Counted from the stretch's first letter, positions 48,803 to 62,164 are shown. The stretch is 64,000 bases of DNA from Fusarium oxysporum f. sp. lycopersici 4287 (GCF_000149955.1 NC_030986.1:4925870-4989869); one strand, 5' to 3'. Numbers and translations are program-made. Notes: a model not told the origin generated them from the sequence alone.

Positions 48803-49193
48803 TCACAGCTTTAATCAAGCAAGGCGAGTGATGTCGTCTGATCGAAAGGTTGTAGGCGATGTCGTGTGGTTTGCTGCGTTGGTGCAAGCGGGGAGTCGAG
48901 GGCGGCGTAGTCGTTATGTCACGCCAGCGACGATGATGAGAAGAACGGCCACGAGAATACAACGACGTTGCAGGCAGAGAGACATAATGGATGGAGTAAA
49001 GACATACACGACATTTCGTATCTCGGTGAGCGCTGGACGATTTGATGTCAGTTCGTTGGGATGCCAAGACTGGGGTATGATGCGAGGTTCTTGGCCTCGA
49101 ACCCGCGGGCGCGGATGAGCAGGAACGGAACGGAAAGGGACAGACGCCCTTCGGGGAGAACGGGTAGGATCAATCAATCAATCAATCAATCGC
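48803..49193 (-). other. Probable 5' exon region of the RING-H2 gene, structure uncertain
   Basis: An ATG at 48989 opens a signal-peptide-like frame (MSLCLQRRCILVAVLLI) that meets TAA 48918 or thereabouts, and further stops near 48803-48830 separate it from the supported exon. A donor GTATGT near 49008 in the right phase could splice past this, but would discard the signal-like stretch. A short (ATCA)n tetranucleotide run lies at about 49171-49190. Confidence 0.35.
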
Positions 49194-52100
49194 CATGTAG
49201 TGTAAGACGAGACGGAGAGAGGAAATAAGAGGTTATGACAAAGGTTGGTTGAACAGAGAGTGATATAACTTACACATGCTTCTAAAACATATTCAATCAT
49301 GGAATCGTAGGCATTATATGGCGTGCACCAGAGGCGCAAAAATTCAAGTGACGACCCAGGGTGACAGTGAGGATTCGATGATGAATGATCTGGTGAAAGC
49401 GAGTTTGTGAGGACGAAGTGACTTTGGAGGAGTTGGGTGAAAATTGGAATCGAGACTTGAAACCCGAAACTGAGTATCAAAATGAGAATGAGTAAAAAAG
49501 CAAGAGTTAACGAGTTGGCGTTTCTGGGGGGGAGAGAAAGAGCGAGAGAATCAAGCGAGAGTAGGTAAGTAAGGTGGACTTGATTTGGCCTGGACTTGGG
49601 TTTGGGAGACCAGGACGGAGGGTGGAAATGGGCCGGACGCTGATTGTGGCTGCCGCCGCTGGGGGTGAGGAAGAACAGAAGAGACAAGCCAGAGCAAGAA
49701 GCAAGAAGCAGGCAGGCAGGGGAANNNNNNNNNNNNNNNNNNNNNNNNNNNNNNNNNNNNNNNNNNNNNNNNNNNNNNNNNNNNNNNNNNNNNNNNNNNN
49801 NNNNNNNNNNNNNNNNNNNNNNNNNNNNNNNNNNNNNNNNNNNNNNNAGAGGGGGGGGGTCCTGAACTGGGAAACTGGATTCGATGAATGGCAGGGCAGG
49901 CAGGGTTGGGGGTGGAGAGAGTGATTGAGCGATTGAGTGAATTTGGGCAGTTTCGTTGGTGGCGCGTTTCGGTTTTCGGAGTGTGACGATGGAACAAGGG
50001 TGTGAGGGTATAAGACAATTTTATGCAGGGACTGTTATCGAAGAGATATGAATCAACTATTTCAAGAGCAAAAGAATTGAAAGGAATTAATAGACAGAAT
50101 CACGACTCCATGACAAAACAGTGATACCAAAGTGAGACGATGTGACCCGGCAGATATGACGAGTCGGTCCAGGCATATAAAAGTCCGATTCGAGACCCAA
50201 CTCCAAGGTGCGAAAAGTGTCGGGGGCCACGATGCAAATCGACCAAATCAAAAGAGAGCTACAGGAACAGCTACAGCTACGTTGAGCTAGCTCTGTTCTA
50301 GGTGCAGGAACAAGAGCAGCAGAAGGAATAGAAGTCAGAGCGATGGCTGATGCCAAGCCGGCTATCCCTTGACGACCCGAGCATTTGGGAAACAGGAAAA
50401 TCAAGAGAATCGTCGTTTTTTGATCTGGTATGTAGCCGTCTCTGATAATCTCATTGACTTTTGAGGGTTGACCAATTAGACAACTCAACTCATAATTTGG
50501 CTCGGACTTTAAGACCAGACGGTTGCTTGTAAAAGCCCGAGTCGGGAATAATAACGGAGTTGGCCAGGTCCAGGTGAGTTAGAGCAAGCCAATGTCTCAG
50601 TTTTTGAAATTCCAGTTGGTGTTATTGATATCAGACGAGTGTGAGAGTAGCAAACAGTCTAGAATAACCTAACAGAGCAATCTGCATTAGTGGTACAACA
50701 AAGCTTGTGCTCTCCATCTCCATCAATCACATCAACTTACCTCAGAGGAGGAAAGGATAGAAAAGGATAAGATCAGGCAGTCAAGATTTGTCCCGTCCAC
50801 TTCCCCACAAACCAAAAGCTTGTTGGTCAAGACTTGAACGTATTGGGACACTTGACCCGCAGTCGTAATCCTTGAATGTCCCTTTTTTATCTCTCACCAC
50901 CAAGGACATGGATGTTTTACCGTATCACTCGGACGCAAGCCGTAGATATGCAGGCTGGAAGAGTTTTCACCATCACCTAGGTCGTACGGTGGTTCTTACA
51001 GAGTTAAGATACAAGGGAGTTGCCGTGAGTTTAACTGTAACGGTGACCGCTGAATAGTCAATTGATGAAGCCTAGTGGTCAAGCTTCAACCATAGTATTT
51101 GCCCAGTCAATCAATGGACTGTCCAGAGATGGAAGCAGTTCGTCACTGAGTTTACATGACTCGTTGAAGCTTTTAGAGGACATCACGAATACTGCATTCG
51201 AAAGACTTCGAAGTTCGAACTCAGTGGCCTGACGAAACGATTCGGATCTAACCTAACATAACCTTGTACCCAGCCAAGCTTCTGCGACCAAAGCTTGTCT
51301 CCCGCGACACGTTCAGTCATCCACTGTAACCTAAACTCGATGATCAACAGTAATACGTATTGCTGATCTGTCGATGACAATCGATTCCGCCCACTGCTGA
51401 TGAGTTATCGTGATTATTGCCGACAGGCCCAGTCCCTGACCCTCACTCTCTTTTAAACCCTTGCTCGTGTCACTCTTCCCCTCCGCTTTGGAGATTCTTC
51501 GCTCGCAGTACATCTCTCGTCTGAATGCTTGGAGATCAACTGCATGCATTCGAGGGTTGAGTGATGCTGTTGAGAAATACAAAGAGGTCACCCGTCGAAC
51601 CGTCAGAGACAAACGGGTAGGGCAATCAAGCGCTGTAGCCCACTCAAGGACCTTGTCATTTGATGAACCCTGGAGTCATAATGAGACGACCCTACACGTT
51701 CAGGGTGCGCGACTCACTACACTGCATTCGATATCCTGGAAGCAAGCCGAGGTAGGTAATTCGAATGCCTATCCTTTATTCGAGGGTCTTTGTGGCTGGA
51801 GCTATCTCGGCAAACGGCACCTAAGTATCAGGTTTGGAAATGACGATCAAACGCGAAAGAATTTTCAATGCAACAATTCATGTATACATACAGCCTTGTC
51901 CGCTGTTGGTTTGTCTGCAGATACTGGCAGTTCATGCTTTTGACTGAATAGAAAAGGCAGAATTTCGGACAAGACAACAAGTCAACTGTTGCCCCTTGTC
52001 GCATCCCTGTAAGAGCTTGTTCGAGGTTAGAAGATCCCGGCCTCCTCGTGCTACGCCACTTGACGTAATACGTAATCAAAAGCGGGCAATCCGATCCAGA

Positions 52101-52857
52101 TCATTGCGGCCTGAGGCAGATACCTTAGGGTCGAATCTCACTCAGAGATAAGGTCTCAGCCATAAGGATCTGTGCCTTACTAGGATCCGAGCATGAGAAC
52201 ATCGGGACATTTAAACCAAAACTACACTTTCTGACGAACCAGTTCTCACCTTAACTGCACGTGCTACACCATCATGATTCATGACAACGACATTCCGTCC
52301 TCACTGCATTGAGACCGCCAACACAAGCGTGATGGATGGGACAACCAATGCCACTCAGACGTGAAAACCAACAAACATAGACTCATACTGTGCAGGTAGT
52401 AAAGAGGAGACCACTACGATAGGACACCGCCTGCAGCGAGATCTCCAGTCTATGTTGCACAGATCAGCAACGCACAGTCTGAGTAAGAAGGCCAAGCCCG
52501 CCCATTTACAATATCCTGATACAAACTCGCAGTTCAGTAACGCTTTGCATATGACTTCGTGTACTCAGGCATTGTTTGAGGGTTTCAAGGTGTGTTCTGG
52601 AAAAGCGTTTCGGATGGAGACTTTTTGATATCCTCAAATAGGTATCTTTATGACAGAACCTAAGAACCGTAGAGAAAGCTCGTTTCACAAATCTCTCGTG
52701 GGACATCGGACACGATGCACATATGCATTTCGCACGCAATTAATTCAACCGTTAATTTCATTTCTTTTCCTTCATTTGGTTCGACATTCTGTTATCTAGG
52801 CATGATGGTGAACTCCCCTCACTGAGAGTGTTCCCAACCGCAGTGCTGTTCAACAAT
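49194..52857. other. Intergenic, gene-poor, with a gap
   Basis: About 3.7 kb between the RING-H2 gene and the 3' end of HET-C, including a 123-N gap and a run of G next to it. Frames of up to about 160 codons occur but start at non-ATG codons or lack family features. I see nothing I would call a gene. Confidence 0.5.
49725..49847. other. Assembly gap (123 N)
   Basis: A run of N between purine-rich sequence and a G9 run, a context that is hard to sequence. Confidence 0.99.
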
Positions 52858-55800
52858 TTACCAACGTCGGTCACCACCATAGCCATTATCGCCATATTCG
52901 TTGCTGCCACGGCGCTCACGTCCATGGCGTCCCTGGCTCTGGCGAAGATACTCATCAGCAGAGCCTCCGCCAAAGCCACCTTCATCTCGGCGTCCGTAGT
53001 TGTCACCCCCATATCCACCCTCCTCACGGCGACCGTAACCGCCGCTCTCCTCTCGACGCTCATAGCCACCACTGCCGCCATATCCGCCCTCTTCACGACG
53101 CTCGTAACCACCACTACGACCACCGTAGCCGCCCTCATCGCGGCGTTCATGGCTTCCTCCATAGCCTCCACCATAGCTGCTTTGCTCTTGGCGGCCGTAG
53201 CTGCTCTCCTCTTGACGTCCATAGCTGCTGTTGCCACCGTAGTTGCTCTCTTGGCGACCGTAACCACTGTTTCCGCCATAGCTGCTCTCCTCCTGTCGGC
53301 CGTAGCTGCTACCACCACCATAGCCGCCTTCATCGTGACGACGACCACCGTAGCCACCGTCATCATCATCACGACGACGGCCGTGGCTCTCAGTTGAGCC
53401 GGAGTACTCATGTCGCTCAGTGCGCTGCTCGTAGCCTCCAGAGTAACTCTGGTGAGTCTCAGTTCGCTCCTCATAGCCATAGCCACCGGTGTGACGGCCA
53501 TCCGAGGAGTCTTGCTGCTCGTATCGACGATACTCCGACTGCTGGCTACCGTCAGGGCGCTGTGTCTGAGAATACTCAGCCTGGCCGTAGCGATCACCGT
53601 GGCGACCATACTCTACTTCAGTTCTAGTGTAGGAACCATCATCCTCGCGGTGACTGCTGGACTGTCTCTTAGTCTCGTCACTGCCGAAAGCACCGCCAAG
53701 GATGGAGCCAGCCTGGCTGAGGAAGCCGCTGAGACCACCCTCCTCCTTCTCCTCCTTACGGGAAGAAGAGGGCATCTTGTAGCCGGTGTTCTGCTCAACC
53801 ATGCCAGAGATGGCGCCGGTAGCACCCTTAAAGATAGCGTCGGCCGCAGCACCAGCAATCTTGTCCTCGAGGGTCTCAGGGCCACCGCCGTACAGCTTTC
53901 GCATCTGTAGCTTGCCAGCACATCCGTGGCCGTGACCAGTGTCGACAACACCCTCCTTGTGGTTCTCACCATTCTGAACGCCTTCTCGGGTCAGCTTCTG
54001 ACGGTAATCATCACGCTGGCGGTCACCCATGTTGTTCCACCACTCCTTGACACCTTCGTAGGAGCGGCGACGACCCTCTTGAACCTTGCGGTTTCCGAGG
54101 TCACGCTGAGCAGGATGATGCATCACACCGTTGACGATATCGTCGAGGAGTCTATCCACGTCGACACTCTCGTCATCGATGGCATCCATGAGCTGAGGAA
54201 CAACCCATTGCACCACCGCAGCAGCGTTTCGGCCAGCAATCTCGTTCAAGATCTACATCCAAGTTAGTTGCTGAATATAATCATTTGTGTGGCTTGTCTT
54301 ACGTTGGAAAAGTGATCCTTGGAAAGCATAGAGTGAGTGGGGTTGCTAGAATCATCGTCGTGGAAGACAATGTGCTGCTCACGCTCACTGCTAGCAATGA
54401 TCTCATCAGAACCAGTCTTGAGCTCATTGCGGATCTGCTGGATGAGAGGAACAATGAAAGGAGCAATGATGGAGAAGATGAAGACGGAGAGCTGCTCCTC
54501 CAGTTGCTCGATGATCTTGGGGAGCACAGGAATCTTCTCCATAGCACCCGAAATGCTCTTCATGATGTCATCGTGGAATTCAATAGCAGGCATGACTTGC
54601 TTAAAGACATTCTGGATGTAGATGGTGAATTCCTCGGGATCACGAGGAGACACAGTGGTGTTCTCCATCTGAGCAGCAGCAGCATTGTTCTGGAGCTCGT
54701 CGACCCGGTCACTCTGGTGCTTATCGCCAAAGATGCCATCAGGGATCTTATCCAGAAGGTCACGAAGCATGCTGGTGTCAGACTTGGCACCCTGCTGGAG
54801 AGTACCCTCGAGCTCCTCAATTTCGTTCTGAGTGAGCTTGTCGGACACTGAATCTGTTAGCTCTCCTCTCGTTCATATGGAGCATTAGAACCAACCTTCA
54901 CCAGTAACTGAGTGCAAGAAGTCAACACCACCGAAAGTGCCAGTGACAATAGGATAGACGGGACCACGGGCACCCTCAATTTCGATCTGTGTGTTACGAC
55001 CAACGTGGGGGAAGACATCACGCTCTCCGAGCTCAATTAGGGCCAGCTCACAGTAGTTGCTGTGGGCAAAGAAATCTGCAGACAAGTTAGCTCTATATGA
55101 CCCTAGAAACAAGCTGATTAGCTTGAGAAGTCGGGATTACAGACCTTCCAGGCAGTGCAGTCCAGTTCCCATGAGGCGGAGAGCCTCGTACTTGTCTGCC
55201 TTTCGCTGAGAGTCCTTGTATCGACGACCAAGCTCGATAGTACCAGTAAAGAGCTTCTTGACGTGCCTAGCGGAGGTCATGATACGTGCACGCTCGTTCG
55301 CAATGTAGTTCTTCATTCCTGTTTCAGGGTCGATAGCCAGTTCTCGATCCTCGTCGACTGGCCCACGGAGGCGTTCATCATACTGACGGGCATCGACATT
55401 CTCGGCGTAGTCTTTGGGGTTGTCGATGTGGTCCTCAGGGCGGTAGCATCCGAGTCGCTCAGCGGTGACCTCGAACTCTCCAGAGCCGTAGCCGAAGGTC
55501 ATGAAACCGAGGACACAAAGTAGAAGACGGATGGCCTCAGCAGAGACCGACTTGACAGTACCGACATCGACGGCCTGAGAGTAATCTCGAAGCCAGTTTC
55601 CAAAGTAGACTCGCGAAACGTTGATCTTGTTGAACTTCTTGCCATTGAGGGCCTTAGCCTGCGAAAGGATCAAGAGTGCATCGGTGATATCGCCGTGGCG
55701 CCCTGAAAGAGATCTTGATTAGCCACTACTGGACGGTGTCTGGTCGTAGTTGTAACCACTCACAGTTTTGACCTTCGACCTTGGAGATTGAAGCAATGTT

Positions 55801-55886
55801 ACCAGCACCGAAAGCAAAGGCTGGAGAAGCCAGAGCAACGAGGATAACAAGCCCCACCAGGAGGCTGTGAGATCTGAAGGTAAACA
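52858..55886 (-). CDS. het-C: HET-C heterokaryon incompatibility family protein
   Basis: Five exons: 55886-55764, 55702-55145, 55075-54896, 54847-54303 and 54252-52858; introns are 61, 69, 48 and 50 bp. The product is about 933 residues and begins with a signal peptide; the mature part opens FGAGNIASISKVEGQNWRHGD, as in Neurospora HET-C. Other signatures are YFGNWLRDYSQAVDVGTVK and GTGLHCLEDFFAHSNYCELA. The last 300 or so residues are a repetitive tail rich in Gly, Tyr, Arg, Glu and Ser (many SSYGRQEE and GGYGG units). In Neurospora, allelic differences in this secreted or plasma-membrane protein trigger hyphal fusion incompatibility. The ATG at 55886 starts the signal peptide, but one extra base is needed near 55860 to bring it into frame with the conserved AFAFGAG sequence; no other ATG is available upstream. 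Confidence 0.93.
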
Positions 55887-58800
55887 TGACTGCGGTTCAC
55901 GTCTTCAAGCTGGGAGTATCCCAGGATGTTAGCTAGTTGTGCTGCAAAGATGGGAAAGAAAGAACCCCTTCTGAGCTAGCAGAGGGGAACACGATATTAT
56001 CGTCAGGGAGTTTGAAGACAGGAAAAGAATGAGGATCGGGGGAGGGTCGTTCTGAAGGAGGAGGAGAAGGGAAAAAACAGGGAGACGGTGGAAGATTAGT
56101 AGGGATCTAAGGTACTTTACCTTACCTTATGCTTAAAGGTGGAGGAGGGGAGCTGAGGGGCAAGCTCAGTCTGGCCGGGCCTCCAAGTGACGCAGCTTCA
56201 GCTGGCAACCGAATAAAAGAAGCCCGTGCTCTCCATAATAACAGTGACAGACAGTGGGAGTCTAGGGCAAGCCAGCAGAAACGAAACACTAGGCATGACC
56301 TTATTTGCCTACGCTATTTCCATGGATACCAATTGCGTTGCAACCTTGGACGAGACCAAGACAAGCTTAACAAGACAAGGCAGGCCACCACCACACCTCA
56401 CTCCATTGCACATGTCCAGCGCTAACACAGCAGAAGGGTGAGACGGACGGACGGTAGTATGGTATGGGTGGGCTCCCTCCCGAGCTGGCCTGCTTCATGC
56501 CAAGCTCACTCGATCTGACGATGGCAGCTTTGATCCTGCTAAGTCCAGTTTTCCCCGGCGATCCGCTGGGCATGGTCGGTAGTGGAAGGATGGCCTGGTC
56601 TGCTTCATCATGCCAAGCATGAAATCATACGCGCCCAGGGCCCGCAACTTTTGTCAGAGAATCATCGAGGGGTAGAGGAGCTGGGGGGAAGCTTTTGCAA
56701 GCTGTGACAGGGGTCCAGTACATTGCCATTGAGTGTGATCATTACACAAAATCAAGTATCTCACCCCTCCATTGTCATCAGTAGCAGGGGTCTGTAACAC
56801 GAGCCGACGGGACCATGGACTGTCGTCGAATCAAGCTTAAGAGGGCGCCTGGCTGAAGGAATAACGCAGTTGATCACTGATCAAACATTAGCTTTTGCAC
56901 TGGTAATGGTTGAGATAAGCCGAATGTAGCTTGATCAGAAGACATCAGAAAGGGTCCTGGTTATCATGACCATCTTTTGAAGATCCAATACTTACCTTAT
57001 CGTAGCACATGTATCAAGAATCCGTCAAGCCATCTGCTGGTTTTCTTTCGGTGACATAGAGGGGCCGTTCTACCCCTCATCGCGTCTGGTTGCTGGACGC
57101 AGATGCGACAAGAGAGAACAGTAACTTCTATCGGCGATAGACACCAGACACAAGTATAACTACTTGATAAGACGCGGGAGACATACTAAGCAATGATCTC
57201 ACTGCCAAGTTTGAGTACTATGCGCATGAAGAATGAACCTTGTATCGACGTATGTTGTTGACTCAGGACACAAAAGCTATCGCGTTTGCTCGCGTTTGAT
57301 GTGCTAATCACCAGGTGGTGTTGTTCACAGGATGTTTGGTGTAGTCAGGCAACGAAACAATATTCTGAATGAACATGGGGCTACTGGCGGTATGGGCTGC
57401 CATATGAACAACAGGATCAGTCTTAAGGAAATGGCCTTTCGGTAAAGACATGTCATACCTATGCCTTTATATACGGTCCATGGCTGTGCGGGGTCGAGGT
57501 GTCTGTCAAGGTTAAAGAGTTTACACGGCATCAAAGAGTAGATTAGAACCATCAAGGTGTTTCAATCTGGGCTCAAGAGACCAAGATAGTGGGCGAAACA
57601 CCAAGTGATGAAGAGCAATGAGATGAGACGGTTGTTTCGCATCGCCTGAAGATCTGACGTTAGATTCCAGTGATGAGAGTACAGTAGAAGTTAATAATTA
57701 GTGTTATGGGACTACGTGATGCAGTCTTATCAGCGTCCAGGTGGATGAGAATCTGATGCTACACGTATTCGGAAGATTGGGAACTACAGGCAAAGGCTGG
57801 CTATCATAACAGTTCTCTTCACAGGATGCTAGGTGCTGTTGAAATCATCTGATGGCGGCTTGGGGACTTTCACGACCGCGCTGTAAGGCGAAAATACTGG
57901 GCTATGATGCGGAAATAGAGAGCACTGAAGGTAAACTTGCCTGGATGTGCTGAAGCACTGCTGATAAAATCAGGACCTCAGCACTCCAACCAACAATAAC
58001 GTTATAAACCAGAGTAGAAAGCTCAGGGCACAAGATGGGACTTGACGCGAGCAAACAATCAACCTCACCCTGCTTCAGGTGACTTGGGTGGAATGGGAAG
58101 AGTGTGGCCCGGTTGGGGTTGGGCTCGGGCTCTGCTGAGAGTTGCGAGGGTTCTGTCGCACAGCGAGACGTCGGGGGGGCGCCAAGTGCCTGAAAAAAAG
58201 AGGCTCGAACCTTGAGCCGCCCGTAGTGGTGGTCGTCATTCCATCCATGTGCCCCTGGGTGCACCGTGCTGAAATATACAGGTCAAGGGTGAAGGTGCTG
58301 GAATGACCCCGCCTGAACATATGTCCAGCGTCCTCAGCAGCTTTCCAGTGACGGCACCGTCGGATTGGGTTTTGAGAAGCGGTGAGTGGAGGGCAACACA
58401 CTCCGTAGGGTGTGACAGTGACACATCGCTTCAGCATGCCCTGAGAAGGGTTCACGTAAAGCGCTAGAAAAGCCGCTGAAGGAGTCCTTCGTTGGTATCG
58501 CTGAAATATCACAGCTCTGAGGATTGTAATTGCGAGGGCCCTCAACGCAGGTGTAAGTCGAAATTGACAACGAATTTGCGATGCACAAGCAGCCAACATC
58601 TGTAGTATCACGATGACAACACCCTCAACGAAGGAAAGACCTAGGGAGCTTCCCTGATTCTGAAGCCCAATACTGAAAAATATTAGACGAGTACAGTCGC
58701 GATACATACAACATTGTGAATTCCGCACTTGCATCAGTAGCACCCAAAAGGCTGCACGACTGAGCGCGGGCGGGCAATTTGTTCCCTCGCTGCGACTGGC

Positions 58801-59846
58801 TGATTGACCAGTCAGCGCTGCCCGCGCAAAAGTTCACCTGGCCTTGTTAACGTTTGCGCGTCGGGGGCTTGCGTTTGTTGTGTTTTGGTTTTATATGAGT
58901 GAGAGAAGAGTGATGTACGCGAAAAGATCCCAACTTGGAGCGTTTGGGTTCATTCATGGAGGCTCGTCACGAGTAAGGTACCGATGTTGTTGTGTTGAAT
59001 CGCTCTTGCATTCTGTTCTATCAGTGCGGGCACTTGTATCCGCCGTTACAATTGTTAGGCAGGTGCTACAGTGGTGGTCATTATGCCCTTAGAAATGAAA
59101 GGCATGGTTGGGCTGGGTTGCCTTATTTTGAATGAGAGCGGGAAGTACGGGGAGGTAGCTGACGACTTAGGGGGGAGTCTGGTGAGGCTACTGACAGCTG
59201 CAAGAGGCCACTGAGCTTCAGAGGTATCGGGTGCCGCGGGAATATCGAGGACAGCCCGTGGGTGCTGCTGTAGTCCCAAGAGAAAATCGACTTCAATCCC
59301 TCGAGCCCCGTTTTCAAGGCCCCCGCCCTGAGGTGATGAAATTTTCGCCATTTGTGCTCCGGGTACTGGACTTGGAGGGTCACTCGAGTGGTTGACCACT
59401 AAGAATGCGCGCCTGCTGCAGCTTTTCCCTTTTTTTTCGGGTAGGAAGGCGGGCGCTGATTTTTATTTTTATTAGGCGCTGCCATTTTTTTGCGCCCCCG
59501 CCTGGAGAGCCATTTACTGATTGCGCTTGGTGCTGACCCCTACATATTCAGCGCATCGCCCACCCCGCGCCCGTTCTCTCTTTTTCCCCCGTTCTTCAGT
59601 ACTCCCAGCACCCTCACTTTCCAGCACTTCTCAGTGAATCACTGGATTTCCATTCCCCTCAACGCGCCAAAACCACCTGGATTTGCACGCTTTGACACTC
59701 CATTGCAGTAACAGAACAGCGCATCGCGTCCCACTACTCATTCAACGCGTCCCATCAAATCGTCGGCGCAAAACTTCAGGTGAAAGGCACCAGAAGCTCA
59801 AATAACAACATAACCCATTATCCCCAGTATCATCACCAGAATCATC
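55887..59846. other. Intergenic, gene-poor 4 kb
   Basis: Divergent region between HET-C (-) and the HMG-box gene (+). The first 230 bp are the C/T-rich HET-C leader on the minus strand; the last 350 bp are the C-rich leader of the HMG-box gene. The middle has only unconvincing open frames, the longest being 222 codons at 58075-58743 (-). Confidence 0.5.
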
Positions 59847-61389
59847 ATGGCTCGCCCCAAGAAGTCAGCTGTTGAGAAGCAGCAGCAACAGCAACAGCCT
59901 GCTCCTGTTCCCATCCCTCCTCAACACATTCAGCAATACCCGCAGCACCCGCAGCCCATTGCCGCTGTTCCTCAGCCTGCGATGCCCATGCCCATGCCTC
60001 CGCCTGTTGGAGTTCCTCAACCTCAAGCTGTTATGCCTCAACGCGTCGTTGAGGCAGACAGCTTTCTGCGCGTGAGAGATTCGGTAGGTTCACACCATTT
60101 CATCTTGTCTTTCATCCTTGGTCGGACAATACGACCCAGGCACCAACCACACCACCCACCCATGCCACTGTGCATCTCTTGATCAAGTCGGTAGAGTCTT
60201 CCATGGCTTCTGGCAGAACGCGACGCCTGGAGTGGTCACCGTATTAAGGCCACAACCAGACCGTCTTGGAAGATTTACTTCCTTATCGACCTTGCTTCAT
60301 ACTGCGCTATGCCTTTATAAATTAGGGACGCGCTCTGACTTGGTTGTTGACAAGTCAATGTCTTTTACGAAGTCTAAAGAGCCATGGCCACCGCGTTCTT
60401 GTATCCACTCAAGCTCCCCACCCACTTACACTCGACCTTTGATCACTGTCACTTCTAGTCCTCGAGAAACACAAAGGACACATTACTAACATTACCTTGT
60501 AGGCTGTTGGGCGATTGACTACTATTCTTGAGCTTCTCCGATCTTTTACTGCCGACTATGTTCGTCAGACAAATCTCTTGCTTGGTGAGCCGACTGCCGA
60601 AGGCTCGCAGGACAACCTCCTCGCCAACTTCGAGCATGCTGCTCAGCAGTTGATCATGCCCATTCCTGAGCTGGCTCCTCCTGTCGAGGAGAAGAAGGAG
60701 CGCAAGAAGCGAACTATTGACCCTAACGCGCCCAAGCGTCCATTAACTCCTTACTTCCTCTACATGCAGCATGCTCGCTCCATCATCGCCAATGACCTTG
60801 GTTCCGAAGCCCCTAAGGGTGCCGTTCAAGAGGAAGGCCAACGTCGTTGGGCTCACATGGGTCCCCAAGAGAAACAGGTAAGCCGCGCTACGTTAAATAT
60901 TGACTCCTGTTAGAGTTGCCACTAACTTCATCCTAGGGCTGGAACAATGCTTATCAGTACAACCTCCGCTTGTACAATGCCCGTGTTCATTCTTACAAGC
61001 ACGGTAACCCTCTGGCCAAAAACATGACTGACGAGGAGGCCTTGAAGTACGCCGAGGACTTCAACGTCCCCATGTCTGAGATCAAGGACGCTGCTCAGAA
61101 CGAAGCACCTGCCGATGATCAGGATGCCATTGCTGAACAGCTCCAAGCTGTGGCTGCGGCTCCCGCTATTGACGAGCCTGAGCAAGCTGAGACCCCTGCT
61201 AAGACCCCCAAGAAGGCCGCTGGTGGCCGTAAGCGCAAGACAGCCACACCAGCTGCCGCCGCTGAGGAAGCCAAGCCTGCCCCTGCTAGCCCTGACAAGA
61301 AGCGACGACGCACATCTACCAAGGCTGCCGCTGCCGAGCCCCAGGAGGAGCCTAAGAAGTCGGGCCGCAAGAAGACTAAGAGCTCTTGA
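59847..61389 (+). CDS. HMG-box chromatin protein
   Basis: Three exons (59847-60083, 60503-60877, 60937-61389) give 354 residues, all junctions in phase 0. Intron 1 (GTAGGT...TGTAG) is 419 bp, unusually long for this window; intron 2 is 59 bp. The N-terminus has a poly-Gln stretch and a Pro/Gln-rich region, then a helical domain (RLTTILELLRSFTADYVRQ). A single HMG box begins KKRTIDPNAPKRPLTPYFLY, continues over the second intron and includes RRWAHMGPQEKQGWNNAYQY. The C-terminal 120 residues are a Lys/Ala/Pro-rich basic tail with KRKTAT and KKRRRTSTK, resembling the DNA-binding tails of Hmo1-like proteins. The protein is probably nuclear and binds or bends DNA non-specifically. I cannot tell whether it is the Hmo1 orthologue. 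Confidence 0.92.
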
Positions 61390-62164
61390 GTGTCCTTCAT
61401 CTTTTCTTCTCTTTCTTGACAAGCACTTGGTATGCTTCGGCTTTCTTTACTCTCCGTTGAGCTCCTGTCGCAAATTTACTGCATGGAAGCATGATACCTA
61501 AGGAGAGTGCTATATACATAGGGTTCTCTATAGGCGTTTTGGGGGTATCTCTTATTTGCTTGTACTCGTTCTCAGACGGGATGTTGGGGCTTAGGGATGA
61601 TTAAAACCAGGGATTCATCGACGATACAGCTGGACAGTTGGAGGGGTTGCTGAATTGTATGATGCTTATGTTGTTTGGACGTGCACAGCAATGCCGTAAT
61701 GATAGCAATGATTTATCATTAAATTTTATTATTCCTGAAAGGAGTGAACAGTAGAAGTCTCGGCCCTGCTAGGTGTAATAAAGCCCCAATGCGTATCTGA
61801 CTTGACAGCAAGGCATTCGTTTTCCAAGATGACAAGGGAGATCAACACAGGCAATGTATCTATTGATAACACTATTTCTTGTTCTTGAATAACAACACTC
61901 GAGTTTGAGTTTACCTGAAGGTCTTCTACAGTTAGGCTTGCAGGAACCAATTGCTACGCTCAAGCAGCTATGCTATCTTTTGTCCTTTCACCATTGGTCA
62001 GGCCACCTGATAGTGCCAGGCCTCACTTACAAGGGTCTAATCACGAGTCCCTTCCTGCCGCTTTGCAATACTACCACAGAGATAATTCATCTTCTTGCAA
62101 GAGCAATTTGGCTCATCTCTCCTTTTGCAGCTGGGTCTCTTTGTCCATCATAAACCGTCTCGAA
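61390..62164. other. Intergenic between HMG-box and small membrane protein genes
   Basis: About 780 bp with the HMG-box gene's 3' end and the next gene's promoter and leader. No gene called. Confidence 0.6.

Noticed and set aside
50087..50488. A 133-codon frame on the minus strand
   Set aside because: The Ser/Cys repeat comes from a simple repeat of AGCTAC-like sequence; no other support.
51461..51943. A 160-codon open frame on the plus strand
   Set aside because: It has no ATG start, no splice support and no family resemblance.
58180..58240. A hairpin followed by a T run on the minus strand, suggesting a tRNA 3' end or a small RNA
   Set aside because: The loop does not fit a T-arm and the rest of a tRNA cloverleaf is absent.
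58075..58743. A 222-codon open frame on the minus strand
   Set aside because: Its amino-acid composition is unlike a folded protein, it has no known motif, and it lies in a 4 kb gene-poor region.
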